Assembly (NCBI GenBank): GCA_047974375.1
Contig: JBKECF010000052.1
Span: forward strand, 119,359-183,358
DNA: 64,000 nt
Source of the DNA: JBKECF01 sp047974375
Lineage (GTDB): Bacteria; Bacillota; Clostridia; Lachnospirales; CAMZNU01
Reading direction: 5' to 3'
The stretch's first letter is position 1. Every line of letters starts with the position of its first letter. The notes beneath the pieces are model-generated. The model saw only the letters and a list, made by a program, of their open reading frames with translations. It searched no databases and was not told the DNA's origin. A program made the translations under genes and the position numbers. Below, piece after piece: positions 45,033 through 52,895 of this stretch.

Positions 45033-45443
45033 ATGAAAGATGTTTTAAATGTTATTCAAATGATTTTTACAGCCATTGGAGGTTATTTAGGGTGGCTTTT
45101 GGGAGGGGTTGATGGATTTTTGTATGCTTTGATAGCCTTTGTAATCATTGATTATATTACTGGCCTTATGGTAGCAGTGCTAGAGAAAAAGTTATCAAGC
45201 GAGGTTGGATTTAGGGGAATTTTCAAGAAGGTTTTAATCTTTATATTGGTGGGCATAGCAAATATAGTGGATGTTTATCTCATCAAAAACGGCAGTGCCA
45301 TTCGTACTGCTGTTATTTTTTTCTACGTTTCCAATGAAGGGATAAGTATTATTGAAAATTCAGCTAAGGTAGGATTACCAATTCCAGAAAAGTTAAAGAA
45401 TGTTCTGAAACAGCTAAATAAGGAGGATGAGAATAATGGCTAG
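45033..45443 (+). CDS. Phage holin (toxin secretion/lysis holin family)
   Basis: 136 residues from the ATG at 45033 (an in-frame ATG at 45021 is too close to the AAAGGAG site). Several hydrophobic segments, about 10-32, 35-55, 65-88 and 90-108, flank FLYALIAFVIIDYITGLMVA and GFRGIFKKVLIFILVGIANI, the pattern of Cph1-type holins. It would open the membrane for the amidase encoded next, with which it overlaps by 8 nt. Confidence 0.88.
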   Translation: MKDVLNVIQMIFTAIGGYLGWLLGGVDGFLYALIAFVIIDYITGLMVAVLEKKLSSEVGFRGIFKKVLIFILVGIANIVDVYLIKNGSAIRTAVIFFYVSNEGISIIENSAKVGLPIPEKLKNVLKQLNKEDENNG

Positions 45444-46119
45444 ACTATGTTTTGATTACGGACATGGTGGACAAGACAATGGGGCTTGCTACAAAGGAAG
45501 AAAGGAATCAAATGATGTACTTAGCCTTGGTAAAGCAGTAGCAGCAGAAGTTAGAAGGCATGGGGTTACTGTTGATGAAACAAGAACTTCAGATGTTGCA
45601 GTAAGCCTTAATAATAGAAGTGCTTTTGAAAATAGAAATACCTATGACTATTTTATATCCTTTCACAGAAATGCCTTTCAGCCAGAAAAAGCTAAGGGAT
45701 CAGAAACTTTCACCTATCTAAAGGGAGGAACAAAATCCAAAGGATTAGCACAAAGGATACAAACATCTCTTGTAGCCTTGGGTTTTGTGGATAGAGGTGT
45801 AAAGGAAGCAAACTTTCATGTATTAAGGGAAACCAAGGCTCCGGCAGTACTTGTTGAGATTGGTTTCATTGATAATACAGGAGATAATAATTTATTTGAT
45901 GCAAAAAAGAATGAAATAATAAAGGCATTGGCGAGAGCTATTCTAGCACAAGTAGGGATTGATTATGTTGAGCCGTCAGAACCAATACAATCAGCAAATA
46001 AACAAACTCTTTATAGAGTTATGGCAGGTTCATACGCAGTAAGAGAAAATGCTGAAAAGCAGGTTCAGAGGTTAAAAACAGCAGGTTTTGATGCTACAAT
46101 TATGATTTTCAATAAGTAG
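45436..46119 (+). CDS. N-acetylmuramoyl-L-alanine amidase endolysin with SPOR domain
   Basis: 227 residues from the ATG at 45436 (AGGAGG upstream). Amidase_3 fold: FDYGHGGQDNGA with zinc His, KGRKESNDV with Glu, FISFHRNAF with His, and ILVEIGF-like VLVEIGFIDN with the catalytic Glu. The C-terminal SPOR-like domain (from about 185, LYRVMAGSYAVRENAEKQVQ) binds peptidoglycan. It cuts the stem peptide from muramic acid during lysis. Confidence 0.93.
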   Translation: MARLCFDYGHGGQDNGACYKGRKESNDVLSLGKAVAAEVRRHGVTVDETRTSDVAVSLNNRSAFENRNTYDYFISFHRNAFQPEKAKGSETFTYLKGGTKSKGLAQRIQTSLVALGFVDRGVKEANFHVLRETKAPAVLVEIGFIDNTGDNNLFDAKKNEIIKALARAILAQVGIDYVEPSEPIQSANKQTLYRVMAGSYAVRENAEKQVQRLKTAGFDATIMIFNK

Positions 46120-46146
46120 AGATTTTAGAATAATGAATAGGAAGTT

Positions 46147-46183
46147 GCCTGTGAGAGTTTGACCGCTCTTGCAGGCTTTTTTT
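46147..46183 (+). terminator. Rho-independent terminator after the lysis cassette
   Basis: Eleven-pair stem (46147-46157 with 46166-46176, including G-T pairs) and seven T. Confidence 0.88.
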
Positions 46184-46197
46184 AATTTTTTTGGAAG

Positions 46198-46239
46198 TTG
46201 TCCAATATGTCCTCCTCCCAAGGCTAATAGGTATAGGGT
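46198..46239 (+). repeat. Recurrent hairpin motif, copy b (weaker)
   Basis: TTGTCCAAT then CCTCC and the loop AAGGCTAATAG (46220-46230), closed by AGGG. The flanking stem is less regular than in copies a and c. It lies at the junction between lysis genes and the second replication block. Confidence 0.55.
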
Positions 46240-46272
46240 AACAAATAAGACCCTTGGAAAGAGGTGACGGAT

Positions 46273-46473
46273 ATGGGACACAACTTGACAATTAGTGTAT
46301 CCAAAAAGCCAAAGAAGGAAGGTGTTGTCAGTTGCCGCAATGTTACCGTGCGAGAACGCCTCTTGCGTTTTATTCTCGGTGACAAGCACAAACTGACCAT
46401 CATCGTACCGGGCGACACTGTTTCGGAATTGGCAATTACAGAAATCAAGGAAGGAGGACAAATTCATGAGTAA
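46273..46473 (+). CDS. Small conserved phage protein
   Basis: 66 residues, no named family. Basic N-terminus (LTISVSKKPKKEGVVSCRN), then RLLRFILGDKHKLTIIVPGD and acidic end. It starts the second replication block after the terminator and hairpin b, and overlaps the next gene by 8 nt. Confidence 0.65.
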   Translation: MGHNLTISVSKKPKKEGVVSCRNVTVRERLLRFILGDKHKLTIIVPGDTVSELAITEIKEGGQIHE

Positions 46474-46786
46474 AATGAGTGAACTTGCAGCAGAACTTGC
46501 CGAATTAAAGCATTGTGGAGAAATCCTTATAAGGATTTCCGAAACGCTGACTCAGATGTTTAGTTCTGAAGATTCACAGGACAAGCAGGAGCAAATCAAA
46601 GAGATAAAAAATAAGAAGGAAAAAGCACTTACACTTACAGATGTTCGTAAGGTATTGGCGGAAAAATCCCGTAACGGTCATACGGCAAAGGTCAAAGAGC
46701 TTCTTATTAAATATGGAGCAGACAAGCTGTCTGAAATTGATCCATCGAAATATTCAGCATTACTTGCTGAAGTGGAGGTGCTTTGA
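46466..46786 (+). CDS. Phage protein of the 'rrp5-like' annotation group
   Basis: 106 residues, helical: ELAAELAELKHCGEILIRIS, a charged KQEQIKEIKNKKEKALTLTD segment, then LAEKSRNGHTAKVKELLIKY and a short DPSKYSALLAEVEVL tail. Databases often label such proteins rRNA biogenesis rrp5; no ribosomal function is evident. It always precedes DUF2800 genes in related phages, suggesting a DNA-replication or recombination helper (inference). Confidence 0.7.
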   Translation: MSKMSELAAELAELKHCGEILIRISETLTQMFSSEDSQDKQEQIKEIKNKKEKALTLTDVRKVLAEKSRNGHTAKVKELLIKYGADKLSEIDPSKYSALLAEVEVL

Positions 46787-46787
46787 T

Positions 46788-47909
46788 ATGGGAAAACACG
46801 CACTGCTTTCTGCATCAAGTAGCCACAGATGGCTCTCATGCCCACCATCAGCAAGGTTGTGTGCAGAATATGAAGATAAAGGCAGTGAATATGCCTTACA
46901 AGGAACGGATGCACATACGCTTTGTGAGTATAAGCTTAAAAAATTGCTAGGAATGAAATACATGAACCCTACAAAAAACCTTTCCTTCTATGATGAGGAA
47001 ATGGAAGAATGTGCCGATGGTTACGCAGGTTATGTAGTAGGACAGCTTACCAAAGCAAAAGAAAAATGCACAGACCCTGTCCTGTTAATTGAACAGAAAT
47101 TGGATTATTCCAAGTATGTAGAGGAAGGCTTTGGTACTGGAGACTGCGTGATTGTTGCTGATGGTACTGTATCGGTAATTGACTATAAGCATGGTCTTGG
47201 AGTGCTGGTATCAGCAGAACATAATCCTCAGATGATGTGTTACGCATTAGGAGCACTTGAGTTATTTGACGGCATTTATGATATTGATACTGTGGATATG
47301 ACTATTTATCAGCCAAGAAGAGAAAACATCAGTACCTACTCTGTTTCCAAGTCAGAACTTATAAAGTGGGCAGAAGAAATCCTAGTTCCTACGGCAAAAC
47401 TTGCCTTTGCAGGAGAAGGAGATTTCAAAGCTGGAGAGCATTGTCAGTTTTGCAAAGTGAAAGCCAAATGTCGAAAGCGTATGGAATACAATATGGAACT
47501 TGCTAAGTACGATTTTGAAATGCCTGCCACATTAAGTGATGAGGAAATTGCAGTCATTCTTCTAAAAGTAGATGAATTATCATCTTGGGCAGAAGATGTG
47601 AAGGAGTATGCATTACAGCAGGCATTAAGCGGCACAAAATATAATGGATTTAAGGTTGTTGAAGGTCGCTCTAATCGTAAATACACCAATGAAGATGAGG
47701 TTGTAAAAGTAGTGTCCAGTGCAGGCTTTGACCCATATGAAAAGAAGGTAGCAGGAATCACAGCAATGCAGAAGATTCTTGGTAAAAAGAAATTTGAAGA
47801 GATACTTGATGGTTTTATCTATAAACCACAGGGCAAACCAACACTTGTGCCAGACAGTGACAAACGTCCGGCAATGAATACAGCAATAGAAGATTTTAGT
47901 GAAAATTAA
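46788..47909 (+). CDS. DUF2800 protein, Cas4/PD-(D/E)XK-like
   Basis: 373 residues from the ATG at 46788. RWLSCPPSARLCAEY begins the domain; GTGDCVIVADGTVSVIDYKH supplies the Asp and DYK active site; CQFCKVKAKCRKRMEYN is a cysteine cluster like the iron-sulfur patch of Cas4/AddB nucleases. This points to a 5' exonuclease for recombination-dependent replication, paired with the DUF2815 protein downstream. The function is inferred by fold. Confidence 0.82.
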   Translation: MGKHALLSASSSHRWLSCPPSARLCAEYEDKGSEYALQGTDAHTLCEYKLKKLLGMKYMNPTKNLSFYDEEMEECADGYAGYVVGQLTKAKEKCTDPVLLIEQKLDYSKYVEEGFGTGDCVIVADGTVSVIDYKHGLGVLVSAEHNPQMMCYALGALELFDGIYDIDTVDMTIYQPRRENISTYSVSKSELIKWAEEILVPTAKLAFAGEGDFKAGEHCQFCKVKAKCRKRMEYNMELAKYDFEMPATLSDEEIAVILLKVDELSSWAEDVKEYALQQALSGTKYNGFKVVEGRSNRKYTNEDEVVKVVSSAGFDPYEKKVAGITAMQKILGKKKFEEILDGFIYKPQGKPTLVPDSDKRPAMNTAIEDFSEN

Positions 47910-47922
47910 GGAGGAAACTATT

Positions 47923-48486
47923 ATGTCAATTATTAATAATCCAATGAAGGTAATTACAGGTCCAGAAACAAGATGGTCTTATGCAAATGTATGGGAGCCT
48001 AAGTCAATCAACGGAGGCGCACCTAAGTATAGTGTTAGCCTTATCATTCCAAAGTCTGATACAAGTACGGTAGAGAAAATTCAGGCTGCAATTCAAGCAG
48101 CATACGAGGAAGGGCAAGGTAAACTTAAAGGTAATGGTAAAACAGTTCCTTCACTTTCTGTACTTAAAACACCTCTTCGTGATGGTGATACGGAAAGACC
48201 AGATGACTCTGCATATGCAGACAGCTATTTTATCAATGCCAACAGTGCAGCTACACCGGGTATTGTAGATGCAGATCGTCAGACTATTATCGATAGAAGT
48301 GAAGTGTATAGTGGTGTTTACGGTCGTGCCAGCATTAGCTTTTATGCTTTCAATTCTAACGGTAACAAGGGCATTGCCTGCGGTCTTAATAATCTTCAGA
48401 AGATTAAGGATGGAGAGCCTCTTGGCGGCAAATCTCGTGCAGAGGATGACTTTGCTACAGAGGAAGATGATGGGTTCTTGTCTTAA
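47923..48486 (+). CDS. DUF2815 protein (ssDNA-binding-like)
   Basis: 187 residues from the ATG at 47923 after AAGGAGG. It contains NPMKVITGPETRWSYANVWE, SVSLIIPKSDTSTVEKIQAA and the acidic tail EDDFATEEDDGFLS, typical of phage single-strand-binding-like proteins in the DUF2815 family. It sits between the nuclease and the DNA polymerase. A hairpin terminator follows. Confidence 0.82.
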   Translation: MSIINNPMKVITGPETRWSYANVWEPKSINGGAPKYSVSLIIPKSDTSTVEKIQAAIQAAYEEGQGKLKGNGKTVPSLSVLKTPLRDGDTERPDDSAYADSYFINANSAATPGIVDADRQTIIDRSEVYSGVYGRASISFYAFNSNGNKGIACGLNNLQKIKDGEPLGGKSRAEDDFATEEDDGFLS

Positions 48487-48504
48487 CAATTAGCAAATGA
48501 ATGT

Positions 48505-48533
48505 GGCGGCAGAGTTCATCTTTGCCGCCTTTA
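48505..48533 (+). terminator. Hairpin terminator before the polymerase gene
   Basis: GGCGGCA (48505-48511) pairs with TGCCGCC (48523-48529) and a short T-rich tail follows. Could be partial, as the polymerase starts 22 nt later. Confidence 0.6.
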
Positions 48534-48554
48534 TCATAGTTATGGAGGCGAATT

Positions 48555-50546
48555 ATGAGCAAAATTAAGACAATATCGATTGATATAGAAACATTTTCTG
48601 ATGTAGATTTGCAAAAAAGTGGGGTTTATAAATATGTGCAATCCCCTGAGTTTGAAATATTACTGTTTGGATATTCTATAAACGGCTCAGATGTTATTAT
48701 CGTAGATCTGGCACAGGGAGAAACAATCCCGCTAGATATTATCATGGCATTAACAGATGAAACCATCATCAAATGGGCTTTTAATGCTCAGTTTGAAAGA
48801 ATATGCTTATCGGTGTATTTGAAAAAATACTACCCACAGCACTTTTACAGTTACAGTACTCTAGAAGATGCTGTGGGAGATTATCTTGACCCTAGATCGT
48901 GGAGGTGCTCCATGATATGGTCTGCTTATATGGGACTTCCCCTTTCACTTGCAGGTGTCGGTGCAGTGCTTGGACTTGAAGAACAAAAATTAAAAGAAGG
49001 TAAAGACCTTATACGATATTTTTGTGTACCGTGTAAGCCTACCAAAACCAACAGTGGAAGGGTGCGAAATCTTCCTCGCCATGATATAGCAAAGTGGCAC
49101 ACCTTTATATCTTATAACAAAAGAGATGTGGAAGTTGAAATGTCTATTCAAGCAAAACTTGAGAAATTCCCCATGCCGAATTTTATATGGGAAGAGTATC
49201 ATCTAGATCAAGAAATAAATGACAGGGGAATCGGGCTTGATATGGATGTAGTGACAAATGCCATATCAATTGATGAGCGTTCCAAGGATCAGTTGTCACA
49301 GGCTATGCAGAAACTAACAAACCTCCAAAACCCAAACTCGGTACAGCAGATGAAACAGTGGTTATCTGATAATGGGTTGGAAACAGATTCACTTGATAAA
49401 AAAGTTGTTACAGACCTTTTGAAAACAGCAACTGAACCTCTTTCCTCTGTGCTTATTTTAAGGCAGCAGCTTGCCAAGTCTTCAGTAAAGAAGTATCAAG
49501 CAATGGAAAACGCAGTATGTGAAGATGGTCGTGCAAGAGGAATGTTCCAATTTTACGGTGCTAATAGGTCGGGCAGATGGGCAGGCAGATTGATACAGTT
49601 ACAAAATCTTCCTCAAAATCATATGCCGGATTTGGAGCAGGCACGTTCTCTCATCAAGGCAAATGACTATGATGCCTTGGAACTTTTATATGATGATATC
49701 CCAGATACCCTTTCTCAGCTTATTCGTACAGCTTTTGTGCCAAGAAAGGATATGAAATTTGTGGTAGCGGACTTTAGTGCAATTGAAGCAAGGGTGCTTA
49801 GTTTTCTTGCAAAAGAAACATGGAGAAATAAGGTTTTCAAGGATAATGGGGATATTTATTGTGCATCAGCCTCTACAATGTTTGGTGTTCCTGTGGAAAA
49901 GCACGGTGTAAATAGTCATCTAAGGCAGAAAGGAAAGATTGCGGAACTGGCTCTTGGTTACGGTGGCGGGGTTGGAGCATTAAAATCAATGGGAGCCATG
50001 GACATGGGTCTTACTGAAGAAGAACTGCAGCCACTTGTGGATGCGTGGCGTAGTGCCAATCCTATGATTGTCCAGTTTTGGTGGGATGTTGACCGTGCTG
50101 TAAAAAGTGCAGTAAAGCAAAAAGTATCTACGGAAACTCATGGCATTCATTTTATTTGCAAAAATGGAATGTTGTTTATAAAACTACCCTCCAGCAGATG
50201 CCTTTGCTATGTGAAACCACGCATAGGAGAAAATAAATTTGGAGGAGAGTCTGTTACCTATGAAGGTGTAGGTACTACAAAGAAATGGGAGAGAATCGAA
50301 AGCTATGGACCTAAATTTGTGGAAAATATTGTTCAGGCAATCAGCCGTGATATCTTGATGTATGCCATCAGAACCCTTAGGCGCTATTTTATCTGTGGTC
50401 ATGTTCACGATGAAGTGATTATCGAATGTAGCAAATGTGTATCCGTAGATGCTATATGTGATCAGATGGGTAGAACACCACCTTGGATTCAAGGTTTGTT
50501 ACTAAGAGCCGATGGATATGAAACCACGTTTTATAAGAAAGATTAA
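48555..50546 (+). CDS. Phage DNA polymerase, family A
   Basis: 663 residues. The 3'-5' exonuclease domain starts with SIDIETFSDVDL and contains KWAFNAQFERICL. The polymerase domain has motif A VVADFSAIEARVLSF, motif B around RQKGKIAELALGYGGGVGAL and motif C CGHVHDEVIIECS. It should replicate phage DNA together with the primase-helicase at 19102, although the two blocks are separated by the structural genes. TATGGAGG precedes the ATG. Confidence 0.93.
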   Translation: MSKIKTISIDIETFSDVDLQKSGVYKYVQSPEFEILLFGYSINGSDVIIVDLAQGETIPLDIIMALTDETIIKWAFNAQFERICLSVYLKKYYPQHFYSYSTLEDAVGDYLDPRSWRCSMIWSAYMGLPLSLAGVGAVLGLEEQKLKEGKDLIRYFCVPCKPTKTNSGRVRNLPRHDIAKWHTFISYNKRDVEVEMSIQAKLEKFPMPNFIWEEYHLDQEINDRGIGLDMDVVTNAISIDERSKDQLSQAMQKLTNLQNPNSVQQMKQWLSDNGLETDSLDKKVVTDLLKTATEPLSSVLILRQQLAKSSVKKYQAMENAVCEDGRARGMFQFYGANRSGRWAGRLIQLQNLPQNHMPDLEQARSLIKANDYDALELLYDDIPDTLSQLIRTAFVPRKDMKFVVADFSAIEARVLSFLAKETWRNKVFKDNGDIYCASASTMFGVPVEKHGVNSHLRQKGKIAELALGYGGGVGALKSMGAMDMGLTEEELQPLVDAWRSANPMIVQFWWDVDRAVKSAVKQKVSTETHGIHFICKNGMLFIKLPSSRCLCYVKPRIGENKFGGESVTYEGVGTTKKWERIESYGPKFVENIVQAISRDILMYAIRTLRRYFICGHVHDEVIIECSKCVSVDAICDQMGRTPPWIQGLLLRADGYETTFYKKD

Positions 50547-50560
50547 ATAAATATAGGAAA

Positions 50561-50610
50561 ATGTCCAATTTTACCTCCCGCCAAGGCTACTAGGCAGGAG
50601 GTGTTTTTTT
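50561..50610 (+). repeat. Recurrent hairpin motif, copy c (terminator-like)
   Basis: ATGTCCAAT, then ACCTCC-C-GCC (50573-50582) pairing with GGC-A-GGAGGT (50593-50602) around loop AAGGCTACTA (50583-50592), with seven T after. The 3' arm is also the GGAGG ribosome site of the gene at 50614, so it can both end transcription and mask translation. Confidence 0.75.
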
Positions 50611-50613
50611 ATT

Positions 50614-50847
50614 ATGATAGATGAAAATAGAACGGTAACGAAAATTACGGAACAAACCCAGTTTTCTGTTACATTAAAATATCAAATGACAGAAGAGCAA
50701 ATGCGTAAGGATTATTACTATTGCCTCGCACAAAAAATTATAAAGACAATGCTTGATAGCGGACTAATTTCTGATGATGAATTTAACAAAATCACCAAAA
50801 AAAACAGACAAACATTCTCCCCTTATTTAGCAGAGATAATGCCCTAA
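50614..50847 (+). CDS. SHOCT-domain protein
   Basis: 77 residues; residues about 48-75 match a SHOCT motif (IIKTMLDSGLISDDEFNKIT). The N-terminus (TKITEQTQFSVTLKYQMTEE) is unassigned. Such genes immediately precede serine recombinase trios in related phages and elements; function unknown. Its ribosome site lies within hairpin c. Confidence 0.78.
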   Translation: MIDENRTVTKITEQTQFSVTLKYQMTEEQMRKDYYYCLAQKIIKTMLDSGLISDDEFNKITKKNRQTFSPYLAEIMP

Positions 50848-50907
50848 ATAACTTGATTTTTAAGCGTTTCTACGGGAATATGTTCATACCGAAAGTGAGG
50901 TGAGTTG

Positions 50908-52470
50908 ATGAGAAGGATAACAAAAATCGAAGAAAATAAAGCGTTATCAGTCAAGAAAAAAATCCGTGTTGCTGCTTATTGTAGAGTATCTACTGCAAGT
51001 GATGAACAACTGATAAGTCTTGATGCACAAAAGGCACATTATGAAAAGTACATCAAAGCCAATGATGAATGGGAGTTTGTGGGTCTTTATTATGATGAAG
51101 GTGTCACAGGTACAAAGAAAGAAGTCAGGGATGGATTACTATCACTTATTGCAGACTGTGAAAAAGGTTTGATTGATTTGGTGATTACAAAGTCCATAAG
51201 CCGATTTTGCAGGAATACAACAGACTGTTTGGAGTTAGTAAGAAAACTGCTTGATTTAAATGTATACATCAATTTTGAAAAGGAAAATCTCAATACTGGC
51301 TCTATGGAAAGTGAATTGATGCTTTCCATTTTAAGCAGTCTTGCAGAAAGTGAATCGGTGTCTATTTCAGAAAATGAAAAATGGAGCATTAAGAAACGTT
51401 TTCAAAATGGTACATACATTATTTCTTATCCTCCCTATGGATATGCAAACATAAATGGAGAAATGGTAATTGTACCGGAGCAGGCAGAAGTTGTTAAACA
51501 GATATTTGCAGATACCCTTGAAGGAAAGAGTACTCATGCGATTGCAAAAGAATTAAATGAGCGTGGCATTTCAAGTAAAAAAGGTAGTAAATGGACTCCC
51601 GGAACTGTCAATGCAATTATTCGCAATGAGAAGTTTACGGGAGATGTTATTTTCCAGAAAACATATACTGATAGCAGTTTTAATCGTCATATCAATTATG
51701 GAGAACATGACCAGTATTTATGCGAAAACCACCATGAGCCAATTGTAAGCCATAATATATTTGATAAAGCAAATGAAATCATGAATCAGCGAGGCAAGGA
51801 AAAAGGTAACGGCGTAAATACATGGAGATATCAAAACCGTTATGGCTTTTCAGGGAAAATCATATGTGGGGAGTGCGGAGGTACTTTTAAACGAAGAAAA
51901 CATTATAAACCAAGCGAAGCCTATGTTGCTTGGTGCTGTAACAATCATATCAATGATAAGCATTCCTGTTCCATGAAATATATTACGGATGATGGAATCA
52001 AAACAGCATTTCTTACCATGATAAATAAGCTGATTTTTGCACATCAAATTGTATTAAAGCCTTTGTTACGAAACTTACAGGGGTTGGATGATAAAGGCCG
52101 ATTACTGCAAATTCAAGAGTACGAAACAAAGCTTGAAAAGAATATGGAACAAAGGCAGGTGCTTACAAGTCTGATGGCAAGTGGGCTTTTAGAACCTGCA
52201 CTATTTAACAGCGAAAACAACATCTTGATTCAGGAAGAAGAAATGTTACAGGCAGAAAAAAATAGGCTGATACATTCTGTAAGCGGTGATAGAACAAGGT
52301 TTGATTTTTTGGAAAGGCTAATAAAATTTGTGGCTGGAAGTGAAATGCTGACCGATTATGATGATGATGTACTCCTTGCCCACGTGGATAGCATTATGGT
52401 GGTTTCAAGAGAGGAAGTTGTATTCATATTAAAATGTGGATTAGAACTTAAGGAAAGGTTGGTGGGATAA
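50908..52470 (+). CDS. Large serine recombinase 1
   Basis: 520 residues. Resolvase domain with catalytic Ser in AAYCRVSTASDEQ and TKSISRFCRNTTDCLE. A recombinase domain follows (PPYGYANINGEMVIVPEQAE, GTVNAIIRNEKFTGDVIFQK), then a zinc ribbon (ICGECGGTFKRR, WCCNN...CSM) and a coiled C-terminus. It should catalyse integration or excision at the att sites. The stop overlaps the next gene start by one base. Confidence 0.9.
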   Translation: MRRITKIEENKALSVKKKIRVAAYCRVSTASDEQLISLDAQKAHYEKYIKANDEWEFVGLYYDEGVTGTKKEVRDGLLSLIADCEKGLIDLVITKSISRFCRNTTDCLELVRKLLDLNVYINFEKENLNTGSMESELMLSILSSLAESESVSISENEKWSIKKRFQNGTYIISYPPYGYANINGEMVIVPEQAEVVKQIFADTLEGKSTHAIAKELNERGISSKKGSKWTPGTVNAIIRNEKFTGDVIFQKTYTDSSFNRHINYGEHDQYLCENHHEPIVSHNIFDKANEIMNQRGKEKGNGVNTWRYQNRYGFSGKIICGECGGTFKRRKHYKPSEAYVAWCCNNHINDKHSCSMKYITDDGIKTAFLTMINKLIFAHQIVLKPLLRNLQGLDDKGRLLQIQEYETKLEKNMEQRQVLTSLMASGLLEPALFNSENNILIQEEEMLQAEKNRLIHSVSGDRTRFDFLERLIKFVAGSEMLTDYDDDVLLAHVDSIMVVSREEVVFILKCGLELKERLVG

Positions 52471-52895
52471 TGGCACACACACCTTATGGATACAAAATCA
52501 TAGATGGAAGAGCAATGGTTGATGAAGAAGAGGCTGAAAATATCAGAGAGTTCTACGAAGGATATATTTCTGGCTTGGCACTTACGGCAGCTGCTGAAAA
52601 GATAGGATTAAAGTTATCCCATAGTAGTGCCGGTAGGATGCTTAGAAACAGGCATTACCTTGGAGATGACTTCTATCCTTCCATAATTGATAAAGAAACA
52701 TTTGATAAAGCCGAAGAAATGAGAGTTGCAAGGGCGGGTTCTCTTGGAAGAATTCGAGAACTTGCAAAGCAGGCAAAGCCGGAGGCAATGGTGCGTTTTG
52801 CCATGCCAAAGGTACAGTTAAAATATTCAGATCCATTTGCACAAGTCGAATTTGCATATGGATTGATAGAAGGTGAGGTGACAGAAGATGAATAA
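52470..52895 (+). CDS. Recombinase-domain protein lacking the catalytic domain
   Basis: 141 residues beginning in a recombinase-domain-like HTPYGYKIIDGRAMVDEEEA, then NIREFYEGYISGLALTAAAE, AGRMLRNRHYLGDDFYP and a C-terminal tail. No resolvase (Ser) domain or zinc ribbon is present. It is not a truncation by frame break, because its start and stop couple to both neighbours (1-nt and 8-nt overlaps). It may act as a directionality or DNA-binding partner. Confidence 0.85.
   Translation: MAHTPYGYKIIDGRAMVDEEEAENIREFYEGYISGLALTAAAEKIGLKLSHSSAGRMLRNRHYLGDDFYPSIIDKETFDKAEEMRVARAGSLGRIRELAKQAKPEAMVRFAMPKVQLKYSDPFAQVEFAYGLIEGEVTEDE

Noticed and set aside
52470..52895. Middle recombinase considered a truncated pseudogene
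   Set aside because: Start and stop overlap both neighbours and no frame remnants of a catalytic domain lie upstream.
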